From a virus, in the IMG/VR virus record IMGVR_UViG_3300044527_000445, positions 1 through 45,313 of that record: DNA of 45,313 bases; one strand, given 5' to 3'. Under the pieces are notes generated by a model. The model was not told the DNA's origin. It searched no databases and saw only the letters and a list, made by a program, of their open reading frames with translations. Position numbers and translations under genes: made by a program. This document shows positions 7,072-16,231 of the stretch, piece by piece. Positions within the stretch are counted from its first letter, which is position 1. Every line of letters starts with the position of its first letter.

Positions 7072-7323
7072 ATGAGTTTACAAACTAAAGTATTGAATGT
7101 CCTTAAGTCTGGCCGTGATTTCACCCCTGCGCAAATTGCTGCGCTGCTTCGCACGACTGAAGGTTCTGTTAGTGCACGTGTATCTGAGCTCCGTGAGCAA
7201 GGGTATGCAATTTACAACAACACAACCAAAAACGGTAAAACTGCTTACCGTCTTGGCACTCCTTCACGTCGAATGGTTGCTGCTGCATACGCTATGCAGG
7301 GAAGTTCGATCTTCAGCCGCTAA
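7072..7323 (+). CDS. Winged-helix DNA-binding protein
   Basis: From the ATG at 7072, preceded by GGAG at a good distance, the product has 83 residues. Residues about 5-62 form a winged helix: KVLNVLKSGRDFTPAQIAAL, then TTEGSVSARVSELREQGY as turn and recognition helix, then a wing with KNGKTAYRLG. This is the layout of small MarR/LexA-like DNA-binding domains seen in phages. A TATAAT at 7056-7061 lies just upstream, but it is too close to the start to be a clear promoter. The gene lies between two strong terminators, so it is a transcription unit of its own. Target unknown. Confidence 0.82.
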   Translation: MSLQTKVLNVLKSGRDFTPAQIAALLRTTEGSVSARVSELREQGYAIYNNTTKNGKTAYRLGTPSRRMVAAAYAMQGSSIFSR

Positions 7324-7369
7324 AACCTAACCACCTAGGTTTTGAGCCCTCCTAAGTGAGGGCTTTTTT
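7322..7369 (+). terminator. Double-hairpin intrinsic terminator
   Basis: AAAACCTA at 7322-7329 pairs with TAGGTTTT at 7336-7343. A second hairpin, AGCCCTC at 7345-7351 with GAGGGCT at 7358-7364, runs straight into TTTTTT. It overlaps the stop codon of the winged-helix gene and closes the early island. Confidence 0.9.
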
Positions 7370-7373
7370 GTTT

Positions 7374-7381
7374 GATAAATA
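7374..7381 (+). promoter_or_regulatory. Late-promoter-like motif GATAAATA
   Basis: GATAAATA differs by one base from T4 TATAAATA and lies directly after a terminator and before a long gene run, where a new promoter is required. The ATG follows at 7410 with AAAGGGG as a possible ribosome site. Confidence 0.45.
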
Positions 7382-7409
7382 TAACATCTACTAAAGGGGT
7401 TATATTTAT

Positions 7410-8150
7410 ATGTCAGCAGCTTCAGATAAGTATGAAAAGGATGTTGCAGATTACGTCGACTCATTACCTAATGTGAAGGCTGAAAGACCTTCTGTTTCTG
7501 TAAAATACCCTGATGTCAAGATTACTTACAAAAACAAGACTCATTGGATGGAAGTTAAAATGAGTCACACAGATAATCTTGGTAACACTCGTGTTTCATA
7601 TATTAAAGGTAAATGGACTGCTGCCATGCCTCTTGATCCTATTAAAGAGTTTGCTATAGAATACTTAACAAAGAGCCCAAAGACAAAAGAATTTTTACAA
7701 GATATTGCTGATTTTGCAGGAATGGATTGGAAAAAGATGACGCTACCTTCAACAAAAGGTCCATTAGCGTTTCCAGAAGCTGTTCCGTATGATAAGGTAG
7801 CTAAATATTTTAAAACAAGACCACAGTATATTCTCGATGTTCCTAATGTTGATCTTGGTGAACTAGTTGTTCAACACTACTTGAAAGCAAAAGCTGCTCC
7901 AGCATATTACATGCAAGCAGGAGATGATTTCTATATGCTTAGTACAACAAATCCTTTTGGTCTTCCTAAAGATATTCCCAATCTAGGACTTGCAAGAAAG
8001 TGTATTGGTAATTTTAAAATGAGAATTGGAGTAAGAAGTGCAAGCTCTGCTTTTTATGAAATCCAACCTGAAATAAAGATCCAGGACATGCCTGAAAGCA
8101 AATATTCAGTAAGGCCTGGTACTTCAAAACTTAACCCTTTTATTAAATAA
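7410..8150 (+). CDS. Putative PD-(D/E)XK nuclease
   Basis: The 246-residue product has P34-D35 followed after twelve residues by E48-V49-K50 on two predicted strands (VSVKYPDVKITY and HWMEVKMSH). This is the PD-(D/E)XK active site of restriction-like endonucleases and Holliday-junction resolvases, and the helix at residues 5-17 with Glu9 fits the first core helix. The rest is mixed and not recognised. The gene starts a late-type unit and is followed after one base by a ligase-motif protein. Whether it cuts host DNA, processes replicating phage DNA or is a virion component cannot be read from the sequence. Confidence 0.72.
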   Translation: MSAASDKYEKDVADYVDSLPNVKAERPSVSVKYPDVKITYKNKTHWMEVKMSHTDNLGNTRVSYIKGKWTAAMPLDPIKEFAIEYLTKSPKTKEFLQDIADFAGMDWKKMTLPSTKGPLAFPEAVPYDKVAKYFKTRPQYILDVPNVDLGELVVQHYLKAKAAPAYYMQAGDDFYMLSTTNPFGLPKDIPNLGLARKCIGNFKMRIGVRSASSAFYEIQPEIKIQDMPESKYSVRPGTSKLNPFIK

Positions 8151-8151
8151 T

Positions 8152-9345
8152 ATGTACACTTTCAATGGATTCATAACAGAAGCACTTGACCTGCAAGGTC
8201 TAAATGCTCAACTGATGCACTTAGATCATCCTCATCAAAAGCACATCCTTTACAATAAAGCTGGTGCTCAGCTTGCTTTGTCTCTTGGCAAAAAGATGCA
8301 TAAGCTCTATCAGACTGGCGATTCAAAAGATATTATGGTATCAAGAAAGGTCGATGGTGGTGTTAGTGTGATTATTGCTAACAGGAATGGTGAAGTTTCA
8401 GTATCGACAAAGTCTGCTTTCAATAAAGATCCAAAGATCAATTTTACAGATGAAGACATCGATCGCAATCATGGAAAGACACCAGGGCTAGCTGATACAC
8501 TAAAACATGTTCTCAAGCATGCACAAGGACTAGTTCAAGATAATAAAGCTGTACAAGGTGATTTGATCTATACGCACAATCCAAATCGTCCAACGAATAT
8601 GGAACCACAAAGCAATGGAACAACTACTCACAATGTTCCAAATAGAATTGGAATCATGCATGCTGGTCCTCCTAAAGCAATGGGAATAGCGTTGCACACT
8701 GAATATGATGAACACGGTATTGCGCGTTCTGGAATCTCACCTAAGACAATTAGACATAAGAAAGAAGTCTTTGTTGCAGACACTTCTTTTAAGGTTAATC
8801 CTCAACACTATGATCCAAAGCAACAACAAGCAGTTGAAAAACATTTAGCTAACGCAGAGCAATTACTTAAGAGTTATCCTCAACACTTTGAAGTCCCAAG
8901 CGAACACAAAGATCATTTGCTAACCTATATGAATTCACTATCTGATGGATTAAAACCAGGTGAAATTCGCAAGCCAAATATCGATGACTATATACAACAT
9001 CTTGCTAACAAAGGGATGAAAGAGGCTGAAAAAGTAAAGACTGAGAAATCAAAGCAAGCTAAGATCGATAAGTTTGCAGAGATGGGTAAAGATGTAAGAA
9101 GAAATAGGCAGCAATTCAATACTCTTTTTAAATTCCATGACCATATGCATGGAGTTACTCAAGGCCTTATGTCAACTTTATCATTAAATAAAGCGTCTAA
9201 CTTCGTTACAGATATTGATGGCCAACAAAGTACAGATGAAGGAGTAGTCGTAGCTGATAAACGTACAGGACAAATTATGGGCAAGTACGTACCTCAAACT
9301 ATTGTTCATGAACTAAGACATAACCCAAGATTCAAGAGATCTTAG
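8152..9345 (+). CDS. Ligase-fold nucleotidyltransferase-like protein
   Basis: The 397-residue protein carries the motifs of covalent nucleotidyltransferases: motif I RKVDGG with Lys66 as likely nucleophile, a second strand with STKSAF, motif III-like VQGDLIY at 134-140, motif IV-like DEGVVV at 362-367 and motif V-like GKYV with Lys378. The order and spacing fit the DNA/RNA ligase superfamily, with a long insert between motifs III and IV. It recalls a phage family that I remember as DUF6267, an uncertain memory. The N terminus MYTFNGFITEA resembles T4 capsid-targeting peptides, so it may be packaged in the head. It could ligate or nick-seal DNA, or be an inactive relative. Confidence 0.72.
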   Translation: MYTFNGFITEALDLQGLNAQLMHLDHPHQKHILYNKAGAQLALSLGKKMHKLYQTGDSKDIMVSRKVDGGVSVIIANRNGEVSVSTKSAFNKDPKINFTDEDIDRNHGKTPGLADTLKHVLKHAQGLVQDNKAVQGDLIYTHNPNRPTNMEPQSNGTTTHNVPNRIGIMHAGPPKAMGIALHTEYDEHGIARSGISPKTIRHKKEVFVADTSFKVNPQHYDPKQQQAVEKHLANAEQLLKSYPQHFEVPSEHKDHLLTYMNSLSDGLKPGEIRKPNIDDYIQHLANKGMKEAEKVKTEKSKQAKIDKFAEMGKDVRRNRQQFNTLFKFHDHMHGVTQGLMSTLSLNKASNFVTDIDGQQSTDEGVVVADKRTGQIMGKYVPQTIVHELRHNPRFKRS

Positions 9346-9414
9346 AGTTATCCCTTGCAGCGACGACAGGGGTAATTTTAGAGATAATGCAACAGGAAAT
9401 CAACACTTAATTAG

Positions 9415-10491
9415 ATGAAAAGCATCAAAGAAACAGAAATGCTTGTGAACCTAGCTAAAGCGCTAGGGCAAGAAGTAGACGAATCTACTCTCAAGCAAGC
9501 AAAGAAAATTTCATCACTTAAGCGTGAGGTATTAGAGTCTGTACGTTCTAATATCTTTACTGATCTTGCTAAAGCATCAAAAGATAAACCATCTACTGAG
9601 TTGGTTGTTAGTGCAGCGCCAGCTTATCCAATAGTAACTGAGTTTAAAGAACTCCCTAAACTCGTTATTCCAGATCCTATTGCTTTCCCTCTTCCACCTA
9701 GTATAGATGACATTGCTCATTTGTTGGATGAGAGTGAACCTGTAATTGAACCTGTTGCAGAAGAACAAAAAGAAGAAGAGGTTATTGAAGAACCTCAACC
9801 AGAATCAATGGCTCTTGCTACTGCAAAGTTTATTGGTGAGAGTAAAGATAGTTTCCAGCAGCCAGAAGTTGAAGAGATTGATCCAAACGATGTTGCAAAG
9901 CTAGCTAAGAAAGTAAAGTTCTTAGAGCAGTGGCTATCAAAAGTATCAATGGCTGGACCAGGTGGTGGTGAAACCAAGCTAAGATTTCTTGATGATGTAG
10001 ATAGAGATACGATTGGCAATAACAAGTACTTAAGATACAACTCCACTAAGAACAAATTTGATTTTTCAAGAATTCAAGGTGTCATTACATCTGATACGCC
10101 ACCCGATGATCCGATTGATGGAGACTTGTGGTATAACACGCTTGAAGGTAACTTATATGTTTGGTTAGTTGAGAATGATATTGGTCAATGGGTTGATACT
10201 GCTGATGGATCTGGCAGAAGAACAATTACAACGACAGAAGTTACTTCTAATGCTTATACAGTAGTTAGTACTGACGAATACATAGGAGTTAATTCTACTA
10301 CTGTCGTTACTATTACACTACCAGTTACCGATAGCACTGGAAGAGTAATTATGATCAAAGATGAATCTGGAAATTGCGCACTTAACCCTATCACAGTTTC
10401 AGGAACAGTAGATAACGATGCTGGTGGTTTCATACTTGCACAAAACAATGGTGTTCAGCTTGTATACAGAAATGGATGGAGAATCATATGA
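9415..10491 (+). CDS. Structural/tail-fibre protein with coiled-coil N terminus
   Basis: The protein has 358 residues. Residues 1-60 are helical (SIKETEMLVNLAKALGQEV), followed by a proline- and glutamate-rich linker to about residue 150 and a short helix. A beta domain contains DGDLWYNTLEGNLYVWLV, the small 'W-x-W' module that recurs in the long fibres downstream. The C-terminal 85 residues (TLPVTDSTGRVIMIKDESGN, ending NGWRII) are of a type common at the ends of tail fibres. The stop overlaps the next start as ATGA. It probably anchors or begins the fibre set. I see no clear ribosome site; ACAGGAAA lies 22 bases upstream. Confidence 0.72.
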   Translation: MKSIKETEMLVNLAKALGQEVDESTLKQAKKISSLKREVLESVRSNIFTDLAKASKDKPSTELVVSAAPAYPIVTEFKELPKLVIPDPIAFPLPPSIDDIAHLLDESEPVIEPVAEEQKEEEVIEEPQPESMALATAKFIGESKDSFQQPEVEEIDPNDVAKLAKKVKFLEQWLSKVSMAGPGGGETKLRFLDDVDRDTIGNNKYLRYNSTKNKFDFSRIQGVITSDTPPDDPIDGDLWYNTLEGNLYVWLVENDIGQWVDTADGSGRRTITTTEVTSNAYTVVSTDEYIGVNSTTVVTITLPVTDSTGRVIMIKDESGNCALNPITVSGTVDNDAGGFILAQNNGVQLVYRNGWRII

Positions 10492-11894
10492 CGTATTTGT
10501 TTAGTGCTAACACTTCTGTTACCAATGAAGTTGAAGTTAAGAATGATACCGGCAATCCCGTTCCTATTTCTGGCAACGTTACTGTCATTAGCATTCCAGA
10601 AGTTGAAATAAAGAATGATTCTGGTAATGCAATACCTATCAGCAGAAATACAACGACGAATTCAGATCTAAATCCAATATTTGTCAAAGGTACTTCTGAT
10701 ACGAGCTTTTTTGCTCCTACACAAACAGATGCTTTTGGAAGACTAAGAGTAGCTAATCCATTCACTCTTTTTGATAGTTATTTTTCTATCGGTGATAATG
10801 AAAAAAGGTGGACAACTAGTAATACAAATAATACAACTTATGTTTATGAAGCGAACGCAGCTTGTATTACTATGAATGTGGGTACAGCATCTGGTGATAA
10901 AGTATACAGACAAACTAAACAATATTTTCAGTATCAACCTGGTAAAAGTCTTTTATCTTTGAATACATTTGTAATGAATTCAGGTAAGGCCAATTTAAGA
11001 CAAAGAGTTGGATACTTTGACACACAAAATGGTATATTTTTAGAAAATTCTGATAATGTTAACTATATCGTTAAGAGAAGTTTTACAACAGGGGCTGTGG
11101 TAGAAACTAAAGTAGCTCAGAGTTCATGGAGTCACGATAAGTTAAATGGATCTGGTAATAGTAGAATTAATTTAGACATTTCAAAAGCTCAGATATTTTG
11201 GACAGATGTTGAGTGGTTGGGTGTTGGATCAGTAAGAGCTGGGTTTGTTATAGATGGTGAATTTATACAATGTCACCAGTTTAATCATGCAAATATAGAG
11301 TCAAATGTCTATATGACAACTGCGACTTTACCAATAAGATATGAAATAGAAAATATTGGAATAACGACTGGAAGCAGTATGTTAAAGCATATTTGTAATA
11401 GTATTATAAGTGAAGGTGGTTATGAACCTTCTGCAATCACAAAGTCTGCTTCAACTGAGTTAGCTGGTTTAAATATGTCACAAACAGAATTTAGACCAAT
11501 TATAGCTCTTAGATTAAAAGCTGATAGGTATGGTCAAGTTGTTATTCCAACTAAGTTAGATCTTTTTGGGTTACAAAACACTCCTTTTGTATACAAACTA
11601 GTGCAAAAAGCTAACATTATAGGTGGATACTGGTCATCAACAGGAGAGGATAGCGTTGTAGAATATAATGCGAATGCTACAGCTCAAGGAATAGGTGGTT
11701 TTGATTTACTACAAGGAATGTTTGTTGGAGGAACTGGTGCTCAACCAATGACAGTTAATTTAAAAGATCATAATCATACGTTTCAGCTAAGGGCTAACAT
11801 CACTGGAACTCCTGAAGTATTTGCTGTCGTTGTTAAATCTACAACTAACAATGATGATGCGTTGGGTTCTGTTGCCTGGGAAGAATATAACTAA
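10488..11894 (+). CDS. Virion structural protein (conserved 'DAFGRLRV' family)
   Basis: The start at 10488 has GGAG six bases upstream and overlaps the previous stop by four bases; a further upstream ATG at 10476 has no such site. The 468-residue protein begins with two copies of a short beta motif (VEVKNDTGNPVPISG and VEIKNDSGNAIPIS), followed by DAFGRLRVANPFTLFDSY. The central and C-terminal parts are beta-rich. This combination is familiar from structural proteins of T4-like marine phages encoded near fibre genes, but its place in the virion is not known to me. No catalytic motif is seen. Confidence 0.75.
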   Translation: MTYLFSANTSVTNEVEVKNDTGNPVPISGNVTVISIPEVEIKNDSGNAIPISRNTTTNSDLNPIFVKGTSDTSFFAPTQTDAFGRLRVANPFTLFDSYFSIGDNEKRWTTSNTNNTTYVYEANAACITMNVGTASGDKVYRQTKQYFQYQPGKSLLSLNTFVMNSGKANLRQRVGYFDTQNGIFLENSDNVNYIVKRSFTTGAVVETKVAQSSWSHDKLNGSGNSRINLDISKAQIFWTDVEWLGVGSVRAGFVIDGEFIQCHQFNHANIESNVYMTTATLPIRYEIENIGITTGSSMLKHICNSIISEGGYEPSAITKSASTELAGLNMSQTEFRPIIALRLKADRYGQVVIPTKLDLFGLQNTPFVYKLVQKANIIGGYWSSTGEDSVVEYNANATAQGIGGFDLLQGMFVGGTGAQPMTVNLKDHNHTFQLRANITGTPEVFAVVVKSTTNNDDALGSVAWEEYN

Positions 11895-11900
11895 ACAAGA

Positions 11901-14900
11901 ATGATTAATTTCCCATCAAATCCTACTACAGGTGACGTCTACTCCTTTCAAGGGAGAATTTGGCGCTGGAATGGTATTAGCTGGAGAACTATTGCTTCTA
12001 GTTATAGTGGCAATGTTATTATCATTGGTGGTAGTAGTGGTAATGTAGTTAGTGTTAATGGTCAAACTGGAATCGTTACACTTTCTACAGCAAATGTAGC
12101 TGAGTATGGTAATCTATATTTCACTAATGCAAGAGCAATTGGTTCGTTAACAGCTGGTGCTGGAATCTCTATTGCTGCTAATGGTAGAATCACGTCTACT
12201 GCAACTGGTGGGGGCGGTGGTGGAGGTGGTGATGTTATCAGTGTTAATGGTGCCAATGGATTAGTTAACTTATTTGTATCATCACCAACAACTCCTACCA
12301 ACCCTACTTTAGGAACAATATGGTTTAAGTCTGGTGAAGGTAATTTATTCCTTTACATTAATGATGGTAATAGTAATATATGGATTGAGGTTGATACGGG
12401 AGCTGCAGATGCAAGCGTTGCTTCTGTAAATGGACAGGTTGGTGATGTCATTCTTACGACATCTAACATTACTGAAGGTGCTAATCTTTATTTTAGTAAT
12501 ACAAGAGCAGTTTCGGCACTAACCGCAGGAACTGGTGTTGATATTGCAGCTAATGGATTAATTTCTAGTACAGCTCTAGGTGGCGTTACAGGAATTAATA
12601 ATAGTAACGGTAATGTGCAGATGTACTTTACATCTCCTACTGTTCCTAATGCAAATACTTTAGGTTCATTGTGGTTTAATCCAGTAGATGGAAACTTATC
12701 TGTTTACATTAGTGATAATACAAACAATTTCTGGATTGAGATAGATCAATCTGGTGCAAGTGTACTTTCAGTAAATGGTCAAACTGGATCTGTTGTTCTT
12801 ACTACTGCAAACGTAGCAGAACAAAGTAATTTATATTTTACTAATGCAAGAGTTTATGCAAACGTCCTAGAATTAGGTTATGCTAAGACAAACGATCTTA
12901 CTACTGCGAATATAAGTGAACTTACCAATCTTTACTATACCAATGCTAGAGTTTATGCAAACATTATTGAATTAGGATATGCGACAAATAGTTATGTTAA
13001 TACTAGACTCTCAAGTAAAGCAAATGTAGCAGATCTTACTACAGCTAACGTTACAGAATTAACTTATCTTTACTTTACAAATACTAGATCTATTTCTGCA
13101 CTAACAGCAGGAACTGGTGTAGAGATTGCAGCTAATGGATTAATTACAAGCACTGCAATAGGTGGTGTATCTTCTGTTAATGGTGCAAATGGAAATGTAA
13201 ATTTATTTTATGCATCGAATACAGCACCAACTGAAATTCCATTAGGCTCTTTGTGGTATAAACAAGATCAAAGCAACATCTATGTCTATGTGAACGATGG
13301 GACAAGTAACATATGGATTGAAATTGATCAAGGAGGTGTTGCTGCTGATGTAAACACAGTTAATGGATTGACAGGAGATGTAGTTTTAACCACAGCTAAT
13401 ATTGCTGAACAAAGTAATTTATATTATACAAATGCACGTGTTTACTCTAACGTTATTGAATTAGGATATGCAACTAATTCATATGTTAACACAAGACTTT
13501 CAAGTAAAGCCAATGTAGCTGATCTTACAACTGCTAATGTTGCTGAATTAACAAACCTCTATTTCACGAATTCAAGAGTATTATCATACTTGCAAGATGT
13601 TGGTGGTAATTTGTTACCAGCATCAGATATTCAATACAGTTTGGGATCACCATCAAGACGTTGGAAAGATTTATACATTAGTGGCAATACTGTTTATCTT
13701 GGCAATGCACTAATTGAAGCATCTAATACATCAGTTACATTGCCACAAGGTTCACAAATTACTGGTCAGACGACTGATAATATTGCTGAAGGTAGTGTAA
13801 ACTTATACTTTACTAATACTAGGTCAAGAGCAGCAGTATCGGCAGGAACTGGTGTTATCTATGATAAGATTGCTGGAACAATTGCAATTAGTCAGAATGT
13901 TGATATTACTTCAAACGTTACATTTCAAAACTTATTAGTTACTGGAAACTTAACTGTTACTGGTAACACTGTATCATTGAGTGTTACATCGTTGTCTGTA
14001 GAAGACAATATGATCTATTTGAATTCAAATAGTGAAGTAACGAATCCAGATTTAGGATTTGCTGGAAATTATAACGATGGATCTTATAGACATGCTGGTT
14101 TATTCAGAGATGCTACCGATGGCGTTTGGAAATTCTTTGATAATTATCAACCTGAACCAGATGCAAGTCCTTACATTAATACATCTAATGCTTCTTTTAG
14201 GTTATCCAACGTTCAAGTTACAAACTTAACTGGTAATGTTACAGGAACTGTTACTTCTCTAGAAAATCATACTACAAGCAACTTAGTTGAAGGGACTAAT
14301 CTTTATTACACTAATGCAAGAGTATCAGCAAATGTTGCAACTCTTGGCTATGCACCAAATACCTATGTAAACACAAGACTGCTTACTAAGGCAAACGTTA
14401 GTGACTTGACTACTGCAAACGTTAGTGAACTTACAAATTTATATTATACTAATGTACGTGTCTATGATAATGTTATTACACTTGGTTATTCAACTAATGC
14501 CTATGTTAACACAAGATTACTAACTAAAGCCAATGTTGCTGATCTTACCACTGAAAATGTAGCTGAAGTAACCAATCTTTACTTCACCAATACAAGAGCA
14601 ATCAGTGCACTCACTGGGGGCACTGGAATCATTATAGATTCGAATGGTAGAATTACATCGAGCGTTACTGGAGGTGGTGGAACAGCATCTGTTACAGCAA
14701 GTAACACTGCTCCAACATCTCCAACAGAAGGTGCATTATGGTTAGAGACTGATAATGGTGATGTTTACATTTACTATTCAAATAGTTGGGTAGCAATTAA
14801 TGTTCCAAACTATATTGAACCAGTGTTATCGATTGATCAGTTTTCTGGCAATGATAGTACTCTAACTTATAACCTATCAGCCACTCCTGCAAATCTTTAT

Positions 14901-15263
14901 TATACAACTGTATTTGTTGATGGTGTCTATCAAAGTAAGCTAACTTATAGCATTACTGGTAATTCGATTATATTTACAGAGGCACCTCCAACTGGCAGCA
15001 ATAATATTGAAGTTACCACATATTCAATTAATTACCTGCCTGTCACTAAAGAATATAAATACAACAAGTATACAGCAAACGGTGTAGGTAAGGTTTATGG
15101 CTTGCAATCGTTTGGTCATACAAATACTTCAATCCTAGTATTTGAAAACGGTATATGTCAAATGCCAGAAGATGATTACTATGTGACAAGCAATGCAGTA
15201 ATTTTTTCTACTGCACCAGCTGCAAACGTAGTAATACAAATTAGAGAACTTCCGTTAACATGA
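11901..15263 (+). CDS. Long tail fibre protein with YFTN repeats (copy 1)
   Basis: The 1120-residue protein starts with MINFPSNPTTGDVYSFQG and WRWNGISW, an N-terminal module shared by five genes here. The shaft is built of repeats of about 43 residues centred on LTNLYFTNARVYANVIELGY and TKANVADLTTANV, with at least four inserted 'LWFNPVDGNLSVYI' modules. A block of about 180 residues (NVTFQNLLVTGNLTVTGNTV to DASPYINTSNASFRL) is shared with the fibres at 20320 and 26828. The C-terminal 150 residues (VFVDGVYQ, FENGICQMPEDDYYV) form two further beta domains. It is presumably a trimeric fibre. Its stop overlaps the next start as ATGA. Confidence 0.85.
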   Translation: MINFPSNPTTGDVYSFQGRIWRWNGISWRTIASSYSGNVIIIGGSSGNVVSVNGQTGIVTLSTANVAEYGNLYFTNARAIGSLTAGAGISIAANGRITSTATGGGGGGGGDVISVNGANGLVNLFVSSPTTPTNPTLGTIWFKSGEGNLFLYINDGNSNIWIEVDTGAADASVASVNGQVGDVILTTSNITEGANLYFSNTRAVSALTAGTGVDIAANGLISSTALGGVTGINNSNGNVQMYFTSPTVPNANTLGSLWFNPVDGNLSVYISDNTNNFWIEIDQSGASVLSVNGQTGSVVLTTANVAEQSNLYFTNARVYANVLELGYAKTNDLTTANISELTNLYYTNARVYANIIELGYATNSYVNTRLSSKANVADLTTANVTELTYLYFTNTRSISALTAGTGVEIAANGLITSTAIGGVSSVNGANGNVNLFYASNTAPTEIPLGSLWYKQDQSNIYVYVNDGTSNIWIEIDQGGVAADVNTVNGLTGDVVLTTANIAEQSNLYYTNARVYSNVIELGYATNSYVNTRLSSKANVADLTTANVAELTNLYFTNSRVLSYLQDVGGNLLPASDIQYSLGSPSRRWKDLYISGNTVYLGNALIEASNTSVTLPQGSQITGQTTDNIAEGSVNLYFTNTRSRAAVSAGTGVIYDKIAGTIAISQNVDITSNVTFQNLLVTGNLTVTGNTVSLSVTSLSVEDNMIYLNSNSEVTNPDLGFAGNYNDGSYRHAGLFRDATDGVWKFFDNYQPEPDASPYINTSNASFRLSNVQVTNLTGNVTGTVTSLENHTTSNLVEGTNLYYTNARVSANVATLGYAPNTYVNTRLLTKANVSDLTTANVSELTNLYYTNVRVYDNVITLGYSTNAYVNTRLLTKANVADLTTENVAEVTNLYFTNTRAISALTGGTGIIIDSNGRITSSVTGGGGTASVTASNTAPTSPTEGALWLETDNGDVYIYYSNSWVAINVPNYIEPVLSIDQFSGNDSTLTYNLSATPANLYYTTVFVDGVYQSKLTYSITGNSIIFTEAPPTGSNNIEVTTYSINYLPVTKEYKYNKYTANGVGKVYGLQSFGHTNTSILVFENGICQMPEDDYYVTSNAVIFSTAPAANVVIQIRELPLT

Positions 15264-16228
15264 CAACAAGAATAACATCAGATAATATTTCATTAGGCAA
15301 TACTGCGCTGATATTGCCTGTTGGCACCTTTGATCAGAGACCTGGCACGCCAGCTAATGGAATGATAAGACTTAATACTTCTAATAATTGGTTAGAGTTT
15401 TATATGAATGGTAGTTGGAGTGTGTTGTGTAGTACTACACCATACGCCCTTGAGTTTATTGTTGTTGCTGGAGGCGGTGGCGCTGGTTCAGATAGAGGTG
15501 GTGGTGGAGGTGCTGGAGGGTTTGTTAGAGGAAACATATCAGCTTTTCCTTCTACATCTTATACTATTACAGTAGGTGCTGGAGGAACTGGTAGAACAAA
15601 TGATGCTGATACTGGTTCTAATTCTTGTGTCTCTACGTTTGCAGATGCATATGGTGGAGGCGGGGGTGGCGGTTATCCAACAGGCTGTGGAAGACCTGGA
15701 GGATCTGGAGGCGGTGCAAGTACTGCTCAAACTCCTACATTCCTATGCAAAGGTAGTGGAACACCTGGTCAAGGAAATCCTGGTGGGTGTACAGTATCAG
15801 GAGGTGGGGGTGGAGGAGGAGGTGCTGGAGCAGTAGGATGTAATAGTTCTGGTGGCGGTGGAAGAGGTGGTAATGGATTCTTTTGCAATGATTGGGCAAA
15901 TGCTACTGTAAGTGGTGCTGGGGCTTGGTATGCAGGAGGTGGAGGTGGTGCAGCATCAGCTGGACCTCCAGCAGGTCCAGGAGGAGCTGGAGGTGGAGGT
16001 AATGGAGCTTCTGGTGATAATGGAACTGGTGGAACACCTGGAACAACTAATACCGGAGGTGGCGGTGGTGGTGGCACAGGTGGCCCTTCTAACTCTGGAG
16101 GCAATGGAGGTTCTGGAATTGTAATTTTAAGATATCTTGGACCACAAAGAGGATCTGGTGGCACTGTATATTCAGGCAATGGATTTACATATCACAAATT
16201 TACTTCAACTAGTTCATATACTGGTTAA
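15260..16228 (+). CDS. Glycine-rich receptor-binding adhesin (copy 1)
   Basis: The 322-residue protein has an N-terminal fibre-like module (LPVGTFDQRPGTPANGMIR, NNWLEFYMNGSW) and then a domain opening with EFIVVAGGGGAG and containing many runs of four to eight glycines. It closes with GSGIVILRYLGPQRGSGG. Glycine-rich tips with poly-glycine II helices are known from the gp38 adhesin of phage S16, and this domain opening and closing is frequent in phage tip proteins. The gene overlaps the long fibre stop by four bases. Its 5' part is nearly identical in DNA to the gene at 17544, and its 3' part to the gene at 16232. Confidence 0.82.
   Translation: MTTRITSDNISLGNTALILPVGTFDQRPGTPANGMIRLNTSNNWLEFYMNGSWSVLCSTTPYALEFIVVAGGGGAGSDRGGGGGAGGFVRGNISAFPSTSYTITVGAGGTGRTNDADTGSNSCVSTFADAYGGGGGGGYPTGCGRPGGSGGGASTAQTPTFLCKGSGTPGQGNPGGCTVSGGGGGGGGAGAVGCNSSGGGGRGGNGFFCNDWANATVSGAGAWYAGGGGGAASAGPPAGPGGAGGGGNGASGDNGTGGTPGTTNTGGGGGGGTGGPSNSGGNGGSGIVILRYLGPQRGSGGTVYSGNGFTYHKFTSTSSYTG
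15372..15396 (+). repeat. 25-bp direct repeat, copy 1 (5' part of glycine-rich gene)
   Basis: The 25 bases encoding NTSNNWLE in the gene at 15260 are identical to 17701-17725 in the gene at 17544, inside a longer region of about 90 percent identity. This indicates recent duplication or gene conversion between adhesin genes. Confidence 0.85.
16115..16161 (+). repeat. 47-bp direct repeat, copy 1 (3' end of glycine-rich gene)
   Basis: These 47 bases encode GIVILRYLGPQRGSG and are identical to 17237-17283, 1122 bases downstream in the next adhesin gene and in the same frame. One mismatch on either side is followed by further identity. Confidence 0.93.
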
Positions 16229-16231
16229 CAA

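Noticed and set aside
9346-9414. Promoter or terminator in the gap before 9415
   Set aside because: GATAAT is present but has no matching -35, and the CCCT/AGGG pairing has a large loop and no T run.
12800-14600. Regular repeats that might suggest a CRISPR array or a satellite
   Set aside because: They are coding, in frame, spaced by multiples of three and diverged in DNA; they are fibre repeats.
15054-15061. TATAAATA inside the long fibre gene (another at 26781-26788)
   Set aside because: Both lie in coding sequence without a gene start downstream at a suitable distance. The motif is expected by chance in this AT-rich DNA.
15769-16179. Long antisense proline-rich open frame
   Set aside because: It is the reverse complement of glycine codons (GGN gives NCC) in the adhesin gene. 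The same artefact appears antisense to the other glycine-rich genes near 12062, 18347, 19047, 26330 and 30330.
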